Source: Porphyromonadaceae bacterium UBA3327
GTDB taxonomy: Bacteria; Bacteroidota; Bacteroidia; Bacteroidales; Muribaculaceae
DNA length: 37,348 bases
Assembly: GCA_002361155.1 (NCBI GenBank)
Contig: DERZ01000037.1
Coordinates: 1-37,348, forward strand
Reading direction: 5' to 3'
How positions within the stretch are numbered: the first letter of the stretch is position 1; every line of letters begins with the position of its first letter. The notes under the pieces are model-generated. The model had not been told where the DNA came from, made no database searches, and saw only the letters and a program-made list of their open reading frames with translations. The position numbers and the translations under genes are program-made. Positions 8,750-16,756 of this stretch are shown here, one piece after another.

Positions 8750-8778
8750 GCGTATGCCAACATTTTTTAGTAAATTTG
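8747..8778 (+). promoter_or_regulatory. Promoter of the DUF3575-DUF3868 unit
   Basis: TTTG at 8747-8750 and TAAATTTG at 8771-8778, spaced by 20 nt, match the Bacteroidetes consensus exactly. The start of transcription would be near 8785, leaving a leader of about 28 nt before the ATG at 8813. The -33 box is formed by the end of the upstream terminator T-tract. Confidence 0.8.
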
Positions 8779-8812
8779 CTGACTATAGCTCCATTAAGGG
8801 AGATAATTACCA

Positions 8813-9400
8813 ATGAGTAATCTGAAAAAACTTATTTTCGCGGGTATTGTCGCCCTCGCCTCCGCGTTCGGAGCGTCCTCGCAGGTCGTGGCCTTGAAAA
8901 CCAATCTGATAGGCGACGCATTGCTGAGTCCGAATCTTGGCGTAGAGTTCGGCCTCTCCCCGAAATGGTCGCTCGAGATATCGGGACAGACCAATCTGTG
9001 GCCGATCGAGGGCCATACGTGGAAGCATTGGGCGGTGCAGCCAGAGCTTCGTTTCTGGTTCTGCCGCCGTTTTGCCGGACATTTCCTCGGCCTTCACGGT
9101 ATCGGAGGCATGTACAATTTCGGTAATATCAATTTTCCGGTCAACGCTCTCGGAAGCGATTTCCGCGATCTCAAGAATAACCGTTATCAGGGCTGGGCGG
9201 CCGGAGCGGGCATCGCCTACGGGTACGCATGGCCTGTCCACAAGCACTGGAACATCGAGGCCGAGATCGGCATAGGCTGGCTTTACACCCGTTATGACCG
9301 ATACCCTTGCGCGGTATGCGGCAACAAGACGGCCGAAAATGTGCCCCATAATTATTACGGACCGACCAAGGCGGCCGTAAGTGTAGTCTACTTGTTCTAA
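8813..9400 (+). CDS. DUF3575-family outer-membrane beta-barrel protein
   Basis: 195 aa with an N-terminal signal peptide (cleavage likely after ASAFGASSQ). The mature part starts VALKTNLIGDALLSPNLGVEF and alternates aromatic/hydrophobic strands (WSLEISGQTNLWP, WAVQPELRFWF, GWAAGAGIAYGYAWP), ending in VVYLF, a C-terminal aromatic residue typical of outer-membrane barrels. This matches DUF3575 proteins, which in Bacteroidales sit next to DUF3868 genes and pilus lipoprotein genes. A PCAVCG motif near the end has two Cys, perhaps a disulfide. Function is not known; it may help assemble or stabilise the pilus at the outer membrane. It is 12 nt from the next gene. Confidence 0.8.
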   Translation: MSNLKKLIFAGIVALASAFGASSQVVALKTNLIGDALLSPNLGVEFGLSPKWSLEISGQTNLWPIEGHTWKHWAVQPELRFWFCRRFAGHFLGLHGIGGMYNFGNINFPVNALGSDFRDLKNNRYQGWAAGAGIAYGYAWPVHKHWNIEAEIGIGWLYTRYDRYPCAVCGNKTAENVPHNYYGPTKAAVSVVYLF

Positions 9401-9412
9401 AACACCAGGAAA

Positions 9413-10852
9413 ATGAAGAAGCAAATATTCGCGGCGCTTGCCGCAGCGGCCATCGCTTTTCCCGGTGGCGCGGCGTCTCGGAGTGTGGGCGCTCTCAGCA
9501 TAACGGACATTGATATCGCCCGTAACCGCAACAACATAACCCTTTCCATGAATGTGGACCAGCGCGGTTACCGGCTTTCTTCCAACACCCGCTGGGAGGT
9601 GACGCCGGTGATTGTCTCCGCCGACTCGTCGCACTCGGTCTCTCTCCGTCCCTTCGAGGTGGCGGGCAAGAACGCCTGGTACTATGAGCAGCGTCTGGGG
9701 CGTGCAGCCGAGGTCGCGTTGCTGCGCGCCGGCAAAAAGAAAGTCTATGATTATTCCGACGCTGTTCCATACCAGGACTGGATGGAGCATTCGAGCGTAT
9801 ATTTCAATGTTGAGCGTATCTCCTGCTGCGGCGACCGTCCCGTGGCCGGTCCGCAGACCGAGCCTGTGGCCATGCTCAACTTCACCCCGCCGATGTATCA
9901 GGCTGCCTTCTCCTACGTGGTGCCGGTGAGGGAGGAGGTAAAGCAGCGCACCCTCAGCGGCCGTGCATACGTGAACTTCCGCGTGAATAAGACCGATATC
10001 GTGCCTGAATATATGAACAATACGGTGGAGTTGCGCAAGATCCTCAACTCCATCGATTCCGTCAGGCTTAACAAGGATGCCACAGTAGACACTATAATGC
10101 TCACCGGCTATGCCTCCCCCGAGGGACCCTACCGGAACAACGTCCGTCTCGCCGAAGGCCGTACCAGGGCCGTACGCGATTATGTGGAACGCCTCTATGA
10201 TTTCCCGGCAAAGGTGTACTTCACAAGTTCCGTGCCCGAGGATTGGGACGGCCTGCGCGAGTATGTGGCCAAGAGCAATCTTGCCGATCGCGACGCCATT
10301 CTCGCCTTCATCGACGAGCGCACACCGATAGAAGACCGCAATGACCAACTGCGCAGCCGTTTCCCCGAAAGCTACAGGTTCCTGCTCGAAAACGAGTACC
10401 CCTGGCTCCGTCACACCGATTACTATATTCATTATACCATCCGCCAGTACACCACTGTCGAGGAGATTCTGTCGGTGATGGAGAAGACTCCGAGCAATCT
10501 GAGCCTCAATGAATTCTTTACCGCTGCAAAGTCATTCCCCGAGGGAAGCAAGGAGTTCTGTGACATTCTGGAAAAGGCTGTCCTCTACTATCCGCACGAC
10601 GAGCGGGCCAATCTGAACGCCGCCAACGCTGCAATGAGCAAGGGCGCCTACCACCGGGCCAGCCTCTATCTCGGCAATGCCGGCAACGGCGCCGAGGCCG
10701 AATATCTGAGAGGTGTTCTCGCCGCCCTTGAGAAGGATTACGGCAAGGCTCTTCAGCATCTTGGAAAGGCCGGAAAATCCGACAGGGTACAGGCGGCGCT
10801 CCTTCAGGTGGAGCAGCTCAGGAATGCCGAACCGGTGAAATATCTGCAATAA
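9413..10852 (+). CDS. DUF3868-family protein with OmpA-like and repeat domains
   Basis: 479 aa, signal peptide ending near GGAASRS. Residues about 20-160 are beta-rich and resemble DUF3868 (ITDIDIARNRNNITLSMNVD). Residues about 195-300 resemble an OmpA C-terminal peptidoglycan-binding domain: YVNFRVNKTDIVPEYMNN, then LTGYASPEGPYRNNVRLAEG, the family's GxxSxxG...N..L...RA pattern. Residues about 360-479 are helical with TPR-like Ala/Leu/Tyr spacing (LNAANAAMSKGAYHRASLYL). In this family the OmpA-like part is expected to hold an envelope complex to the cell wall. It forms a two-gene unit with the DUF3575 gene upstream. Link to the nearby pilus is from gene context. Confidence 0.8.
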   Translation: MKKQIFAALAAAAIAFPGGAASRSVGALSITDIDIARNRNNITLSMNVDQRGYRLSSNTRWEVTPVIVSADSSHSVSLRPFEVAGKNAWYYEQRLGRAAEVALLRAGKKKVYDYSDAVPYQDWMEHSSVYFNVERISCCGDRPVAGPQTEPVAMLNFTPPMYQAAFSYVVPVREEVKQRTLSGRAYVNFRVNKTDIVPEYMNNTVELRKILNSIDSVRLNKDATVDTIMLTGYASPEGPYRNNVRLAEGRTRAVRDYVERLYDFPAKVYFTSSVPEDWDGLREYVAKSNLADRDAILAFIDERTPIEDRNDQLRSRFPESYRFLLENEYPWLRHTDYYIHYTIRQYTTVEEILSVMEKTPSNLSLNEFFTAAKSFPEGSKEFCDILEKAVLYYPHDERANLNAANAAMSKGAYHRASLYLGNAGNGAEAEYLRGVLAALEKDYGKALQHLGKAGKSDRVQAALLQVEQLRNAEPVKYLQ

Positions 10853-10882
10853 GCATTAATTCACTTTTTTGATGTAAGTGCG

Positions 10883-11467
10883 ATGGTAAAGAAGACACGC
10901 GACAGATTCATCGAGGTGGCCCGTTCCCTTTTCGCGAGAAAGGGGGTGGAGAACACCACCATGAATGATATCGCCGCCGCCTCCGACAAGGGACGGCGTA
11001 CCATCTATACTTACTTCAAGAGCAAAAGGGAGATTTTCAACGCGGTGATAGAGACAGAGACCGACGACCTGTTGCGCAATCTGCGCATTATCGTGGCCAA
11101 GCCGATTTCGCCCGAGAAGAAACTCTGCGAATATGTGGGAACGCGTCTCGACACCATGCGCGAGATAGTGAGCCGCAACGGTTCGTTGCGTGCCGGTTTC
11201 TTCCGTGATGTCCGGAAAGTGGACCGCGCCCGTAACCTTATCTCTAAAAAGGAGATAGTATTCCTGATGAGGATTCTTACGGAGGGAGTGGAGAGCGGTG
11301 ATTTCGACATCCCCGACGTGAAGGAGTGGGCCATACTCATCACCAATTCCATCAACGGCATGGATGTGCCTTACATACGTGATTCCCTGACCGAGTACGG
11401 TGTGGACAAGGAAAAGATCAAAATCATGCTCGCCGACCTGATTCTGAACGGAATCAAAGTGCGGTGA
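10883..11467 (+). CDS. TetR/AcrR-family transcriptional regulator
   Basis: 194 aa. The N-terminal helix-turn-helix is clear: FIEVARSLFARKGVENTTMNDIA followed by SDKGRRTIYTYFKSKREIFNAV, the TetR recognition helix and YTYF(K)SK signature. The rest is helical with no recognisable ligand motif. It begins 30 nt after the DUF3868 gene and is followed 24 nt later by fabG. A tetR-fabG-ispD-recG order makes a lipid or fatty-acid related signal plausible, but this is inference. A weak CACTT/AAGTG dyad lies just upstream (10862-10880). Confidence 0.85.
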   Translation: MVKKTRDRFIEVARSLFARKGVENTTMNDIAAASDKGRRTIYTYFKSKREIFNAVIETETDDLLRNLRIIVAKPISPEKKLCEYVGTRLDTMREIVSRNGSLRAGFFRDVRKVDRARNLISKKEIVFLMRILTEGVESGDFDIPDVKEWAILITNSINGMDVPYIRDSLTEYGVDKEKIKIMLADLILNGIKVR

Positions 11468-11491
11468 GTCTCTAAATAACAGTAACAGAAT

Positions 11492-12238
11492 ATGAAATTA
11501 CTTGAAGGAAAAGTGGCTGTCGTCACAGGCGCGGCCCGTGGAATAGGAAAGGAGATTGCACTGAAATATGCGTCGGAAGGCGCCGATATCGCGTTTACCG
11601 ACCTTGTGATCGACGAGAACGGCAAGAAGACCGAGGAGGAGATCGCCGCCCTCGGCGTGCGTTGCAAGGGCTATCCCTCAGATGCTTCCGATTTTGCCGC
11701 CACCGAAGCTGTGGTGGAGGAGATAAAGAAGGATTTCGGCCGTATCGATGTTCTGGTCAACAACGCCGGTATCACGATGGACGGTCTCATGCTCCGCATG
11801 ACCGAGAAGCAGTGGGACAAGGTCATTTCCGTCAACCTCAAGTCAGCGTTCAACTATATCCATGCCGTTCTCCCCATAATGATGCGTCAGAAATCAGGCT
11901 CGATCATCAATATGGCGTCGGTGGTTGGCGTGCATGGCAACGCCGGCCAGGCTAACTATGCGGCCTCCAAGGCCGGTCTGATCGCGCTTGCCAAGAGTAT
12001 TGCCCAGGAGGTAGGCTCCCGGGGCATCCGCGCAAACGCCATCGCTCCCGGATTTATCGAGACTGCGATGACCGAGGCGCTTCCCGCGGAAGTCCGTGAG
12101 GAATGGGCCAGCAAGATTCCGCTTCGCCGCGGCGGCAAGGTGGAGGACATTGCCAACGTCGCGACCTTCCTTGCTTCCGACATGGCGGGTTATGTCACCG
12201 GCCAGGTGATTCAGGTCGACGGCGGCATGAACATGTGA
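11492..12238 (+). CDS. fabG: 3-oxoacyl-[acyl-carrier-protein] reductase
   Basis: 248-aa short-chain dehydrogenase reducing 3-oxoacyl-ACP with NADPH in the fatty-acid elongation cycle. Visible motifs: Rossmann TGAARGIGKEIA near residue 12, NNAGIT near 87, the catalytic region INMASVVG then Y156-AASK160, and the PGFIETAMT segment after the active site. The C-terminus (GYVTGQVIQVDGGMNM) is typical of FabG. Length equals the usual FabG length. It lies in a tight + strand run with tetR upstream and ispD 13 nt downstream. Confidence 0.93.
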   Translation: MKLLEGKVAVVTGAARGIGKEIALKYASEGADIAFTDLVIDENGKKTEEEIAALGVRCKGYPSDASDFAATEAVVEEIKKDFGRIDVLVNNAGITMDGLMLRMTEKQWDKVISVNLKSAFNYIHAVLPIMMRQKSGSIINMASVVGVHGNAGQANYAASKAGLIALAKSIAQEVGSRGIRANAIAPGFIETAMTEALPAEVREEWASKIPLRRGGKVEDIANVATFLASDMAGYVTGQVIQVDGGMNM

Positions 12239-12251
12239 TGGTCCGTGTCCC

Positions 12252-12944
12252 ATGAGGAAATACGCAGTTATAGTGGCGGGTGGCGAAGGCCGCCGCGCCG
12301 GAGGAGATTTGCCCAAGCAGTTCAGGAAACTGCTGGGCATTCCTTTGTTATGGTGGTCGGTCAGGGCTTTCCACACAGAGGATCCTTCCACGGAGATTGC
12401 CATTGTGATTCATCCCGGTTTCTTCGATGACTGGGATCTGCTCTATGCGGAGCTCCCGGAGGAGGACAGGCGCATACCGGTGAGAATCGTATGCGGAGGT
12501 GCCACCAGGTTTCACTCCGTCACCAACGGCATGACGGAGATTCCCGCATCGGAGGATGCGATGGTGGCGGTGCATGATGCGGCGCGTCCGATGGTCTCTC
12601 CCGGGCTGATTGCACGCGGATGGGAAACTTGCCGCCGCCATGCGGCCGCGGTGCCGGCGGTGCCGGTGACCGATTCGCTGCGCCGTCTCGAGGGAGGGGG
12701 AAGCGTTGCGGTGCCGCGCCCGGAGTTCGTGACCGTGCAGACGCCACAGGTGTTCCGGGCCGATATCCTCAAGAATGCCTGCGCACAGACCGAGCGCGAT
12801 GATGCCCTTTTCTCTGACGATGCCTCGGCTGTGGAGGCAACAGGGCGACGCGTGGCCCTTTTCGAGGGAGACCCTGAGAACATCAAGGTGACGCGTCCGT
12901 TCGATTTCGATATTGCCGCACTGCTTCTCAAGAAAACTCACTGA
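12252..12944 (+). CDS. ispD: 2-C-methyl-D-erythritol 4-phosphate cytidylyltransferase
   Basis: 230-aa enzyme of the non-mevalonate (MEP) isoprenoid pathway, transferring CMP from CTP to methylerythritol phosphate. The N-terminal nucleotide-binding segment VAGGEGRRAGGDLPKQF, the VHDAARPMVSP segment, PVTDSLRR, VQTPQVFRADIL and the closing NIKVTRPFDFDIA are family hallmarks. Length is normal. The stop codon at 12942-12944 is one base before the probable start of recG, indicating translational coupling. Confidence 0.92.
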   Translation: MRKYAVIVAGGEGRRAGGDLPKQFRKLLGIPLLWWSVRAFHTEDPSTEIAIVIHPGFFDDWDLLYAELPEEDRRIPVRIVCGGATRFHSVTNGMTEIPASEDAMVAVHDAARPMVSPGLIARGWETCRRHAAAVPAVPVTDSLRRLEGGGSVAVPRPEFVTVQTPQVFRADILKNACAQTERDDALFSDDASAVEATGRRVALFEGDPENIKVTRPFDFDIAALLLKKTH

Positions 12945-12945
12945 A

Positions 12946-15129
12946 TTGTTTTTCGACACCGACATAAAGTTCCTGAAAGGCGTGGGAGAGCGTCGGGCCA
13001 AGACGCTGACCGACGAGTTGGGGTTGCGGACTTTCCGCGACCTCGCTTTCATGTTCCCTTATAAGTATGTGGACAGAAGTCGGTTTTATGTAATATCGGA
13101 ACTGTCCGGCGAGATGCCGATGGTCCAGATCCGTGGCAGTTTCATCAGCTTCACCGAGGAAGGAGAGGGTGCGCGGAAAAGACTTGTGGGTGTTTTCACA
13201 GACGGGCGCAAGATGATGCAGACTGTCTGGTTTTCGAAAATCTCCGCCATCAGGGGACTTTACCGTCCCGGCGTGGAGTATGTGATTTTCGGCAAACCGT
13301 CACTTTTCAGGAATGTCTGGTCGATGGCCCATCCTGAGGTGTCGAAGTTCAATCCGGAAAATCCCCCTTCGGGATTTCGTGGAATCTACTCCCTGTCGGA
13401 AACCAGCCGCAAGAACGGCTTTACGGTCAGGAATATAAGTGCGCTGGTAGAGAATCTGCTGAAGCATCCGGGTTTTCAGACAGTTCCCGATACGCTCCCT
13501 GCCGAAGTGGTGTCGGCCTATCGTCTGATGCCGATGAAGGAGGCAATCGTCAATCTTCATTTTCCGGAGACTCCCGACGCTCTTCAGAAAGCTCGGGAGA
13601 GGATGAAATTCGAGGAACTTTTTTATCTGCAGATGCATATTCTCCGGTTTTCACGCGAGAGGGGGCGCCGTATCCGGGGCGAGGTGTTCGCGCGGATAGG
13701 GGAGAAGTTCAACGGGTTCTATAATGAAGTTCTTCCTTTTCCGCTCACCGGTGCGCAGAAGCGGGTGTTGCGTGAGATCCGTGAGGACATGCGGACCGGA
13801 CGGCAGATGAACCGCCTTCTCCAGGGCGATGTAGGGTCGGGGAAGACTCTTGTGGCTTTCATGACGATGCTTATGGGAGCCGACAACGGCTGCCAGTCTG
13901 CGATGATGGCACCGACGGAGATTCTCGCCACGCAGCATTACGAGACAATCCGCGAGTGGGCCGCTCCCCTCGGGCTGAGGGTCGAGCTGCTCACGGGAAG
14001 CACCCGTGTGCGACAGCGCCGAGTCATCCACGAGGGCCTCGAGAACGGTGATATACAGATCATTGTAGGTACGCATGCGCTGATAGAGGATACGGTGAAG
14101 TTCAGGCGGCTCGGCGTGGTCGTTATTGACGAGCAGCACCGTTTCGGCGTCGCGCAGCGCGCCCGGATGTGGCAGAAGAGTGCGGTTGCACCTCATGTAC
14201 TCGTGATGACAGCCACTCCGATCCCGCGCACACTTGCCATGACCGTCTACGGTGACCTCGATGTCTCCGTGATAGATGAACTGCCTCCCGGCCGTAAACC
14301 GGTGACGACCCTGCTCCGCTTCGACGAGAACCGTGGGGAGGTGAACCGTCTTCTCGGCCGGGAACTTGCCGCCGGACGGCAGGCGTATATCGTGTATCCG
14401 CTCATCACCGACAATCCCAAACTGGAACTCAAGAGCGTGGAGAACGGATTTGAACGGATATCGGGAATTTTTCCGCAGTATAGGGTGTGTATGGTCCATG
14501 GCCGGATGAAGCCGGACGTGAAGGAGGAACAGATGCGCCGATTTATTTCCGGAGAGGCACGTATAATGGTGGCAACCACCGTGATAGAGGTCGGCGTGAA
14601 TGTCCCGAACGCCTCGGTGATGGTGATAGAGAATGCCGAGAGGTTTGGCCTTTCGCAGCTCCATCAGTTGCGTGGCCGTGTGGGACGCGGCTCCGACAAG
14701 AGTTATTGTGTGCTCGTCACCAGGGAGAAGACCGGCGGCGACACCCGCAAGCGGCTCGGTATCATGACAGAGACGAGCGACGGCTTTGTCATCTCGGAGG
14801 CCGACATGCGTATGCGCGGTCCGGGCGATATGGAGGGTACCCAGCAGAGCGGTCTCGCCTTCAGTCTCCAGGTGGCGAATCTGACCACCGACGGGCAGAT
14901 ACTCGCGCTTGCCCGCGAGGCGGCGGGAAGAATTCTTGACGCGCATCCCGAGCTGCTCGAACGGGAACCGCGTAAGCAGGATGGTCCGGCATCAGGACAG
15001 TCCCCAATAGTGCCCATAGCGGTGCAAAATCAGAAAATACTTGCGCTTTCAGCCTCCGGGACCGATACATTGTGCGCCGAATTACGTTATAGATTTGCGA
15101 AGAGTGTCGACTGGTCCCGGATTTCGTAA
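12946..15129 (+). CDS. recG: ATP-dependent DNA helicase RecG
   Basis: 727-aa branch-migration helicase that remodels stalled forks and Holliday junctions. The N-terminal wedge domain begins with IKFLKGVGERRAKTL. Helicase motifs: Walker A GDVGSGKT (G294 to T301), TGSTRVRQR, motif II D395-E-Q-H398 followed by RFG, MTATPIPRTLA, VATTVIEVGVNVPNA, QLRGRVGRG, and the C-terminal RGPGDMEGTQQSGL typical of RecG. No ATG fits the beginning: a TTG at 12946 gives (M)FFDTDIKFLKGVGE, matching other Bacteroidales RecG starts, while a TTG at 12913 would overlap ispD. The gene is slightly longer than the roughly 690 residues of E. coli RecG. Confidence 0.93.
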   Translation: MFFDTDIKFLKGVGERRAKTLTDELGLRTFRDLAFMFPYKYVDRSRFYVISELSGEMPMVQIRGSFISFTEEGEGARKRLVGVFTDGRKMMQTVWFSKISAIRGLYRPGVEYVIFGKPSLFRNVWSMAHPEVSKFNPENPPSGFRGIYSLSETSRKNGFTVRNISALVENLLKHPGFQTVPDTLPAEVVSAYRLMPMKEAIVNLHFPETPDALQKARERMKFEELFYLQMHILRFSRERGRRIRGEVFARIGEKFNGFYNEVLPFPLTGAQKRVLREIREDMRTGRQMNRLLQGDVGSGKTLVAFMTMLMGADNGCQSAMMAPTEILATQHYETIREWAAPLGLRVELLTGSTRVRQRRVIHEGLENGDIQIIVGTHALIEDTVKFRRLGVVVIDEQHRFGVAQRARMWQKSAVAPHVLVMTATPIPRTLAMTVYGDLDVSVIDELPPGRKPVTTLLRFDENRGEVNRLLGRELAAGRQAYIVYPLITDNPKLELKSVENGFERISGIFPQYRVCMVHGRMKPDVKEEQMRRFISGEARIMVATTVIEVGVNVPNASVMVIENAERFGLSQLHQLRGRVGRGSDKSYCVLVTREKTGGDTRKRLGIMTETSDGFVISEADMRMRGPGDMEGTQQSGLAFSLQVANLTTDGQILALAREAAGRILDAHPELLEREPRKQDGPASGQSPIVPIAVQNQKILALSASGTDTLCAELRYRFAKSVDWSRIS

Positions 15130-15162
15130 GGTCGATCGCCTTCGATGTAAAGTTATGTTTTT

Positions 15163-16497
15163 ATGAGAGAGAAGGAATTTTTACCCCTTGTGCGTGAGAA
15201 ACTGGGGATCGAGGAGCTGAATCCCATGCAGCTGAAGATGATGCAGGCTCACAGCGAGAGCCGAGACATCATCCTGCTGTCGCCTACGGGCAGCGGCAAG
15301 ACACTTGCTTTCATACTGCCGATGCTCAAGATGCTCCGTCCCTCCACCGGGCGCGTCCAGGCGGTGGTGGTCGCCCCGAGCCGCGAACTGGTGATTCAGA
15401 TCGCGGGAATCGTCGGCAAAATCGCCGCGGGTCTCAAGACGACACCGTTATATGGAGGCCACAAGGTGGAGGACGAGGTGAATTCGCTGGCGGCCGGTAC
15501 CGATATCATCGTGGCTACCCCCGGGCGGCTGCTCGATCACATCAACCGGCGCAATATCGATGTGCTCCCTACGCGTATGCTTGTGCTTGATGAGTTTGAC
15601 AAAAGTCTCGAACTCGGTTTCGAGACAGAGATGAAGAAAATAGTGGCGAGACTGAAGAATGTGAGCCGCGTGATTCTGACATCGGCTACCCGCGCCGACA
15701 TTCTTCCCGATTTCCTGAAGCTCGACAACCCGCTGACTCTCGATTTCCTTGAAGACAACGAAAAGTTGCGCAACCGGATAAGGGTACACCGCGTGGACTC
15801 TGACGCCAATGATAAACTCGACTCTCTTCTGATTCTTTTGCAGAATCTTTCCGCAGAAGGACATCCGGACAGAAGCATTATTTTCGTGAATCATCGTGAG
15901 AGCGCGGAGCGCGTGGCGAATTTCTTGAAGGGGAAAGGTTTGCCGGCGGTGCTCTATCATGGCGCCCTCGACCAGCGGGAGCGCGAGCAGGCTGTGGCGC
16001 GTTTCAACAATGGCAGTCGGCCGGTGCTCGTGGCTACCGATCTTGCCGCCCGCGGTCTCGATATCAAAAACGTCAGAAACATCATCCATTACCACCAGCC
16101 GCTCACTCCCGAAACCTGGACACACCGTAACGGCCGTACCGCCCGCGTTGACGCCGACGGCGACATATTCGTGCTTGTCGGACCGAATGAGGATATCAAG
16201 GACTATGTCGCTTTTGACGATTCCAGATATCTTGATCAGGAGAAAGCCCCCGGGTTGGCCGCTCTCTCGGAAACCATCTTTTTCTCTGCCGGACGGCGCG
16301 AGAAACTGTCAAAAGGAGATATCCTCGGTTTCCTGGTGAAAGAGGGAGGAATCGAACCGCAGCAGATAGGGGTGATCGATGTGTTCGACCACTATGCGCT
16401 CGCCGCCGTGGATCGGCAGCAAGCGCCGATGCTGATGGAGCGGGTCAAGGGGAAGAAAATCAAAGGAGAGAAGCGGATGATTTCTCTTCTTGACTGA
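15163..16497 (+). CDS. DEAD-box-type RNA helicase with DbpA-like C-terminus
   Basis: 444-aa RNA helicase. Motifs in order: SPTGSGKT (Walker A, K46), APSRELVIQ, ATPGRLLDHI, motif II D143-E-F-D146 (DEFD instead of DEAD), TSAT, IFVNHRESAERV, VATDLAARGLDIKNV and HRNGRTAR. The last 75 residues (LSKGDILGFLVKEGGIEPQQ, ending VKGKKIKGEKRMISLLD) fit the DbpA RNA-binding domain, pointing to a role in ribosome assembly. It lies 33 nt after recG and looks like the last gene of the run; no hairpin terminator is visible after it. Confidence 0.88.
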   Translation: MREKEFLPLVREKLGIEELNPMQLKMMQAHSESRDIILLSPTGSGKTLAFILPMLKMLRPSTGRVQAVVVAPSRELVIQIAGIVGKIAAGLKTTPLYGGHKVEDEVNSLAAGTDIIVATPGRLLDHINRRNIDVLPTRMLVLDEFDKSLELGFETEMKKIVARLKNVSRVILTSATRADILPDFLKLDNPLTLDFLEDNEKLRNRIRVHRVDSDANDKLDSLLILLQNLSAEGHPDRSIIFVNHRESAERVANFLKGKGLPAVLYHGALDQREREQAVARFNNGSRPVLVATDLAARGLDIKNVRNIIHYHQPLTPETWTHRNGRTARVDADGDIFVLVGPNEDIKDYVAFDDSRYLDQEKAPGLAALSETIFFSAGRREKLSKGDILGFLVKEGGIEPQQIGVIDVFDHYALAAVDRQQAPMLMERVKGKKIKGEKRMISLLD

Positions 16498-16615
16498 ACT
16501 GTGGAAATTTATAAAAACATATATACGTTATAAAAATATACATAAATTTAAGATTAAAATTGCATTTTGAATGAAAAAAATATCCCTGTTGTAGGTATTT
16601 TGTGGAGAATTTTAG

Positions 16616-16623
16616 TAACTTTG
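16616..16623 (+). promoter_or_regulatory. Candidate -7 element of the nifJ promoter
   Basis: TAACTTTG, followed by C, matches the Bacteroidetes -7 consensus TAnnTTTG. No -33 box has ideal spacing: TGTTG ends at 16591 (24-nt spacer) and TTTTG ends at 16602 (13-nt spacer). The leader would be about 125 nt. The surrounding 16498-16690 is AT-rich and has no gene. Confidence 0.55.
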
Positions 16624-16696
16624 CGTCCATATCGGTATTATTTTGTACTATCCGGAAACGGAGTTGATAAGGCCGGACGAAAGTTAGACCGGGAAC

Positions 16697-16714
16697 GCCG
16701 TACTGAAGTGCGGC
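16697..16714 (+). promoter_or_regulatory. Small hairpin in the nifJ leader
   Basis: GCCGTAC (16697-16703) pairs with GTGCGGC (16708-16714) across a TGAA tetraloop, with one G-U pair. It sits 43 nt before the chosen start codon. No U-run follows; role unknown. Confidence 0.4.
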
Positions 16715-16756
16715 AGAGATAATGAAAATATAATGAACTCAAATTATAGCGAAAAA

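Noticed and set aside
8807..10432. Antisense open frame of 541 codons opposite the DUF3575 and DUF3868 genes
   Set aside because: It spans two well-supported genes and their gap, with low-complexity His/Val/Gly-rich translation and no signal or motif.
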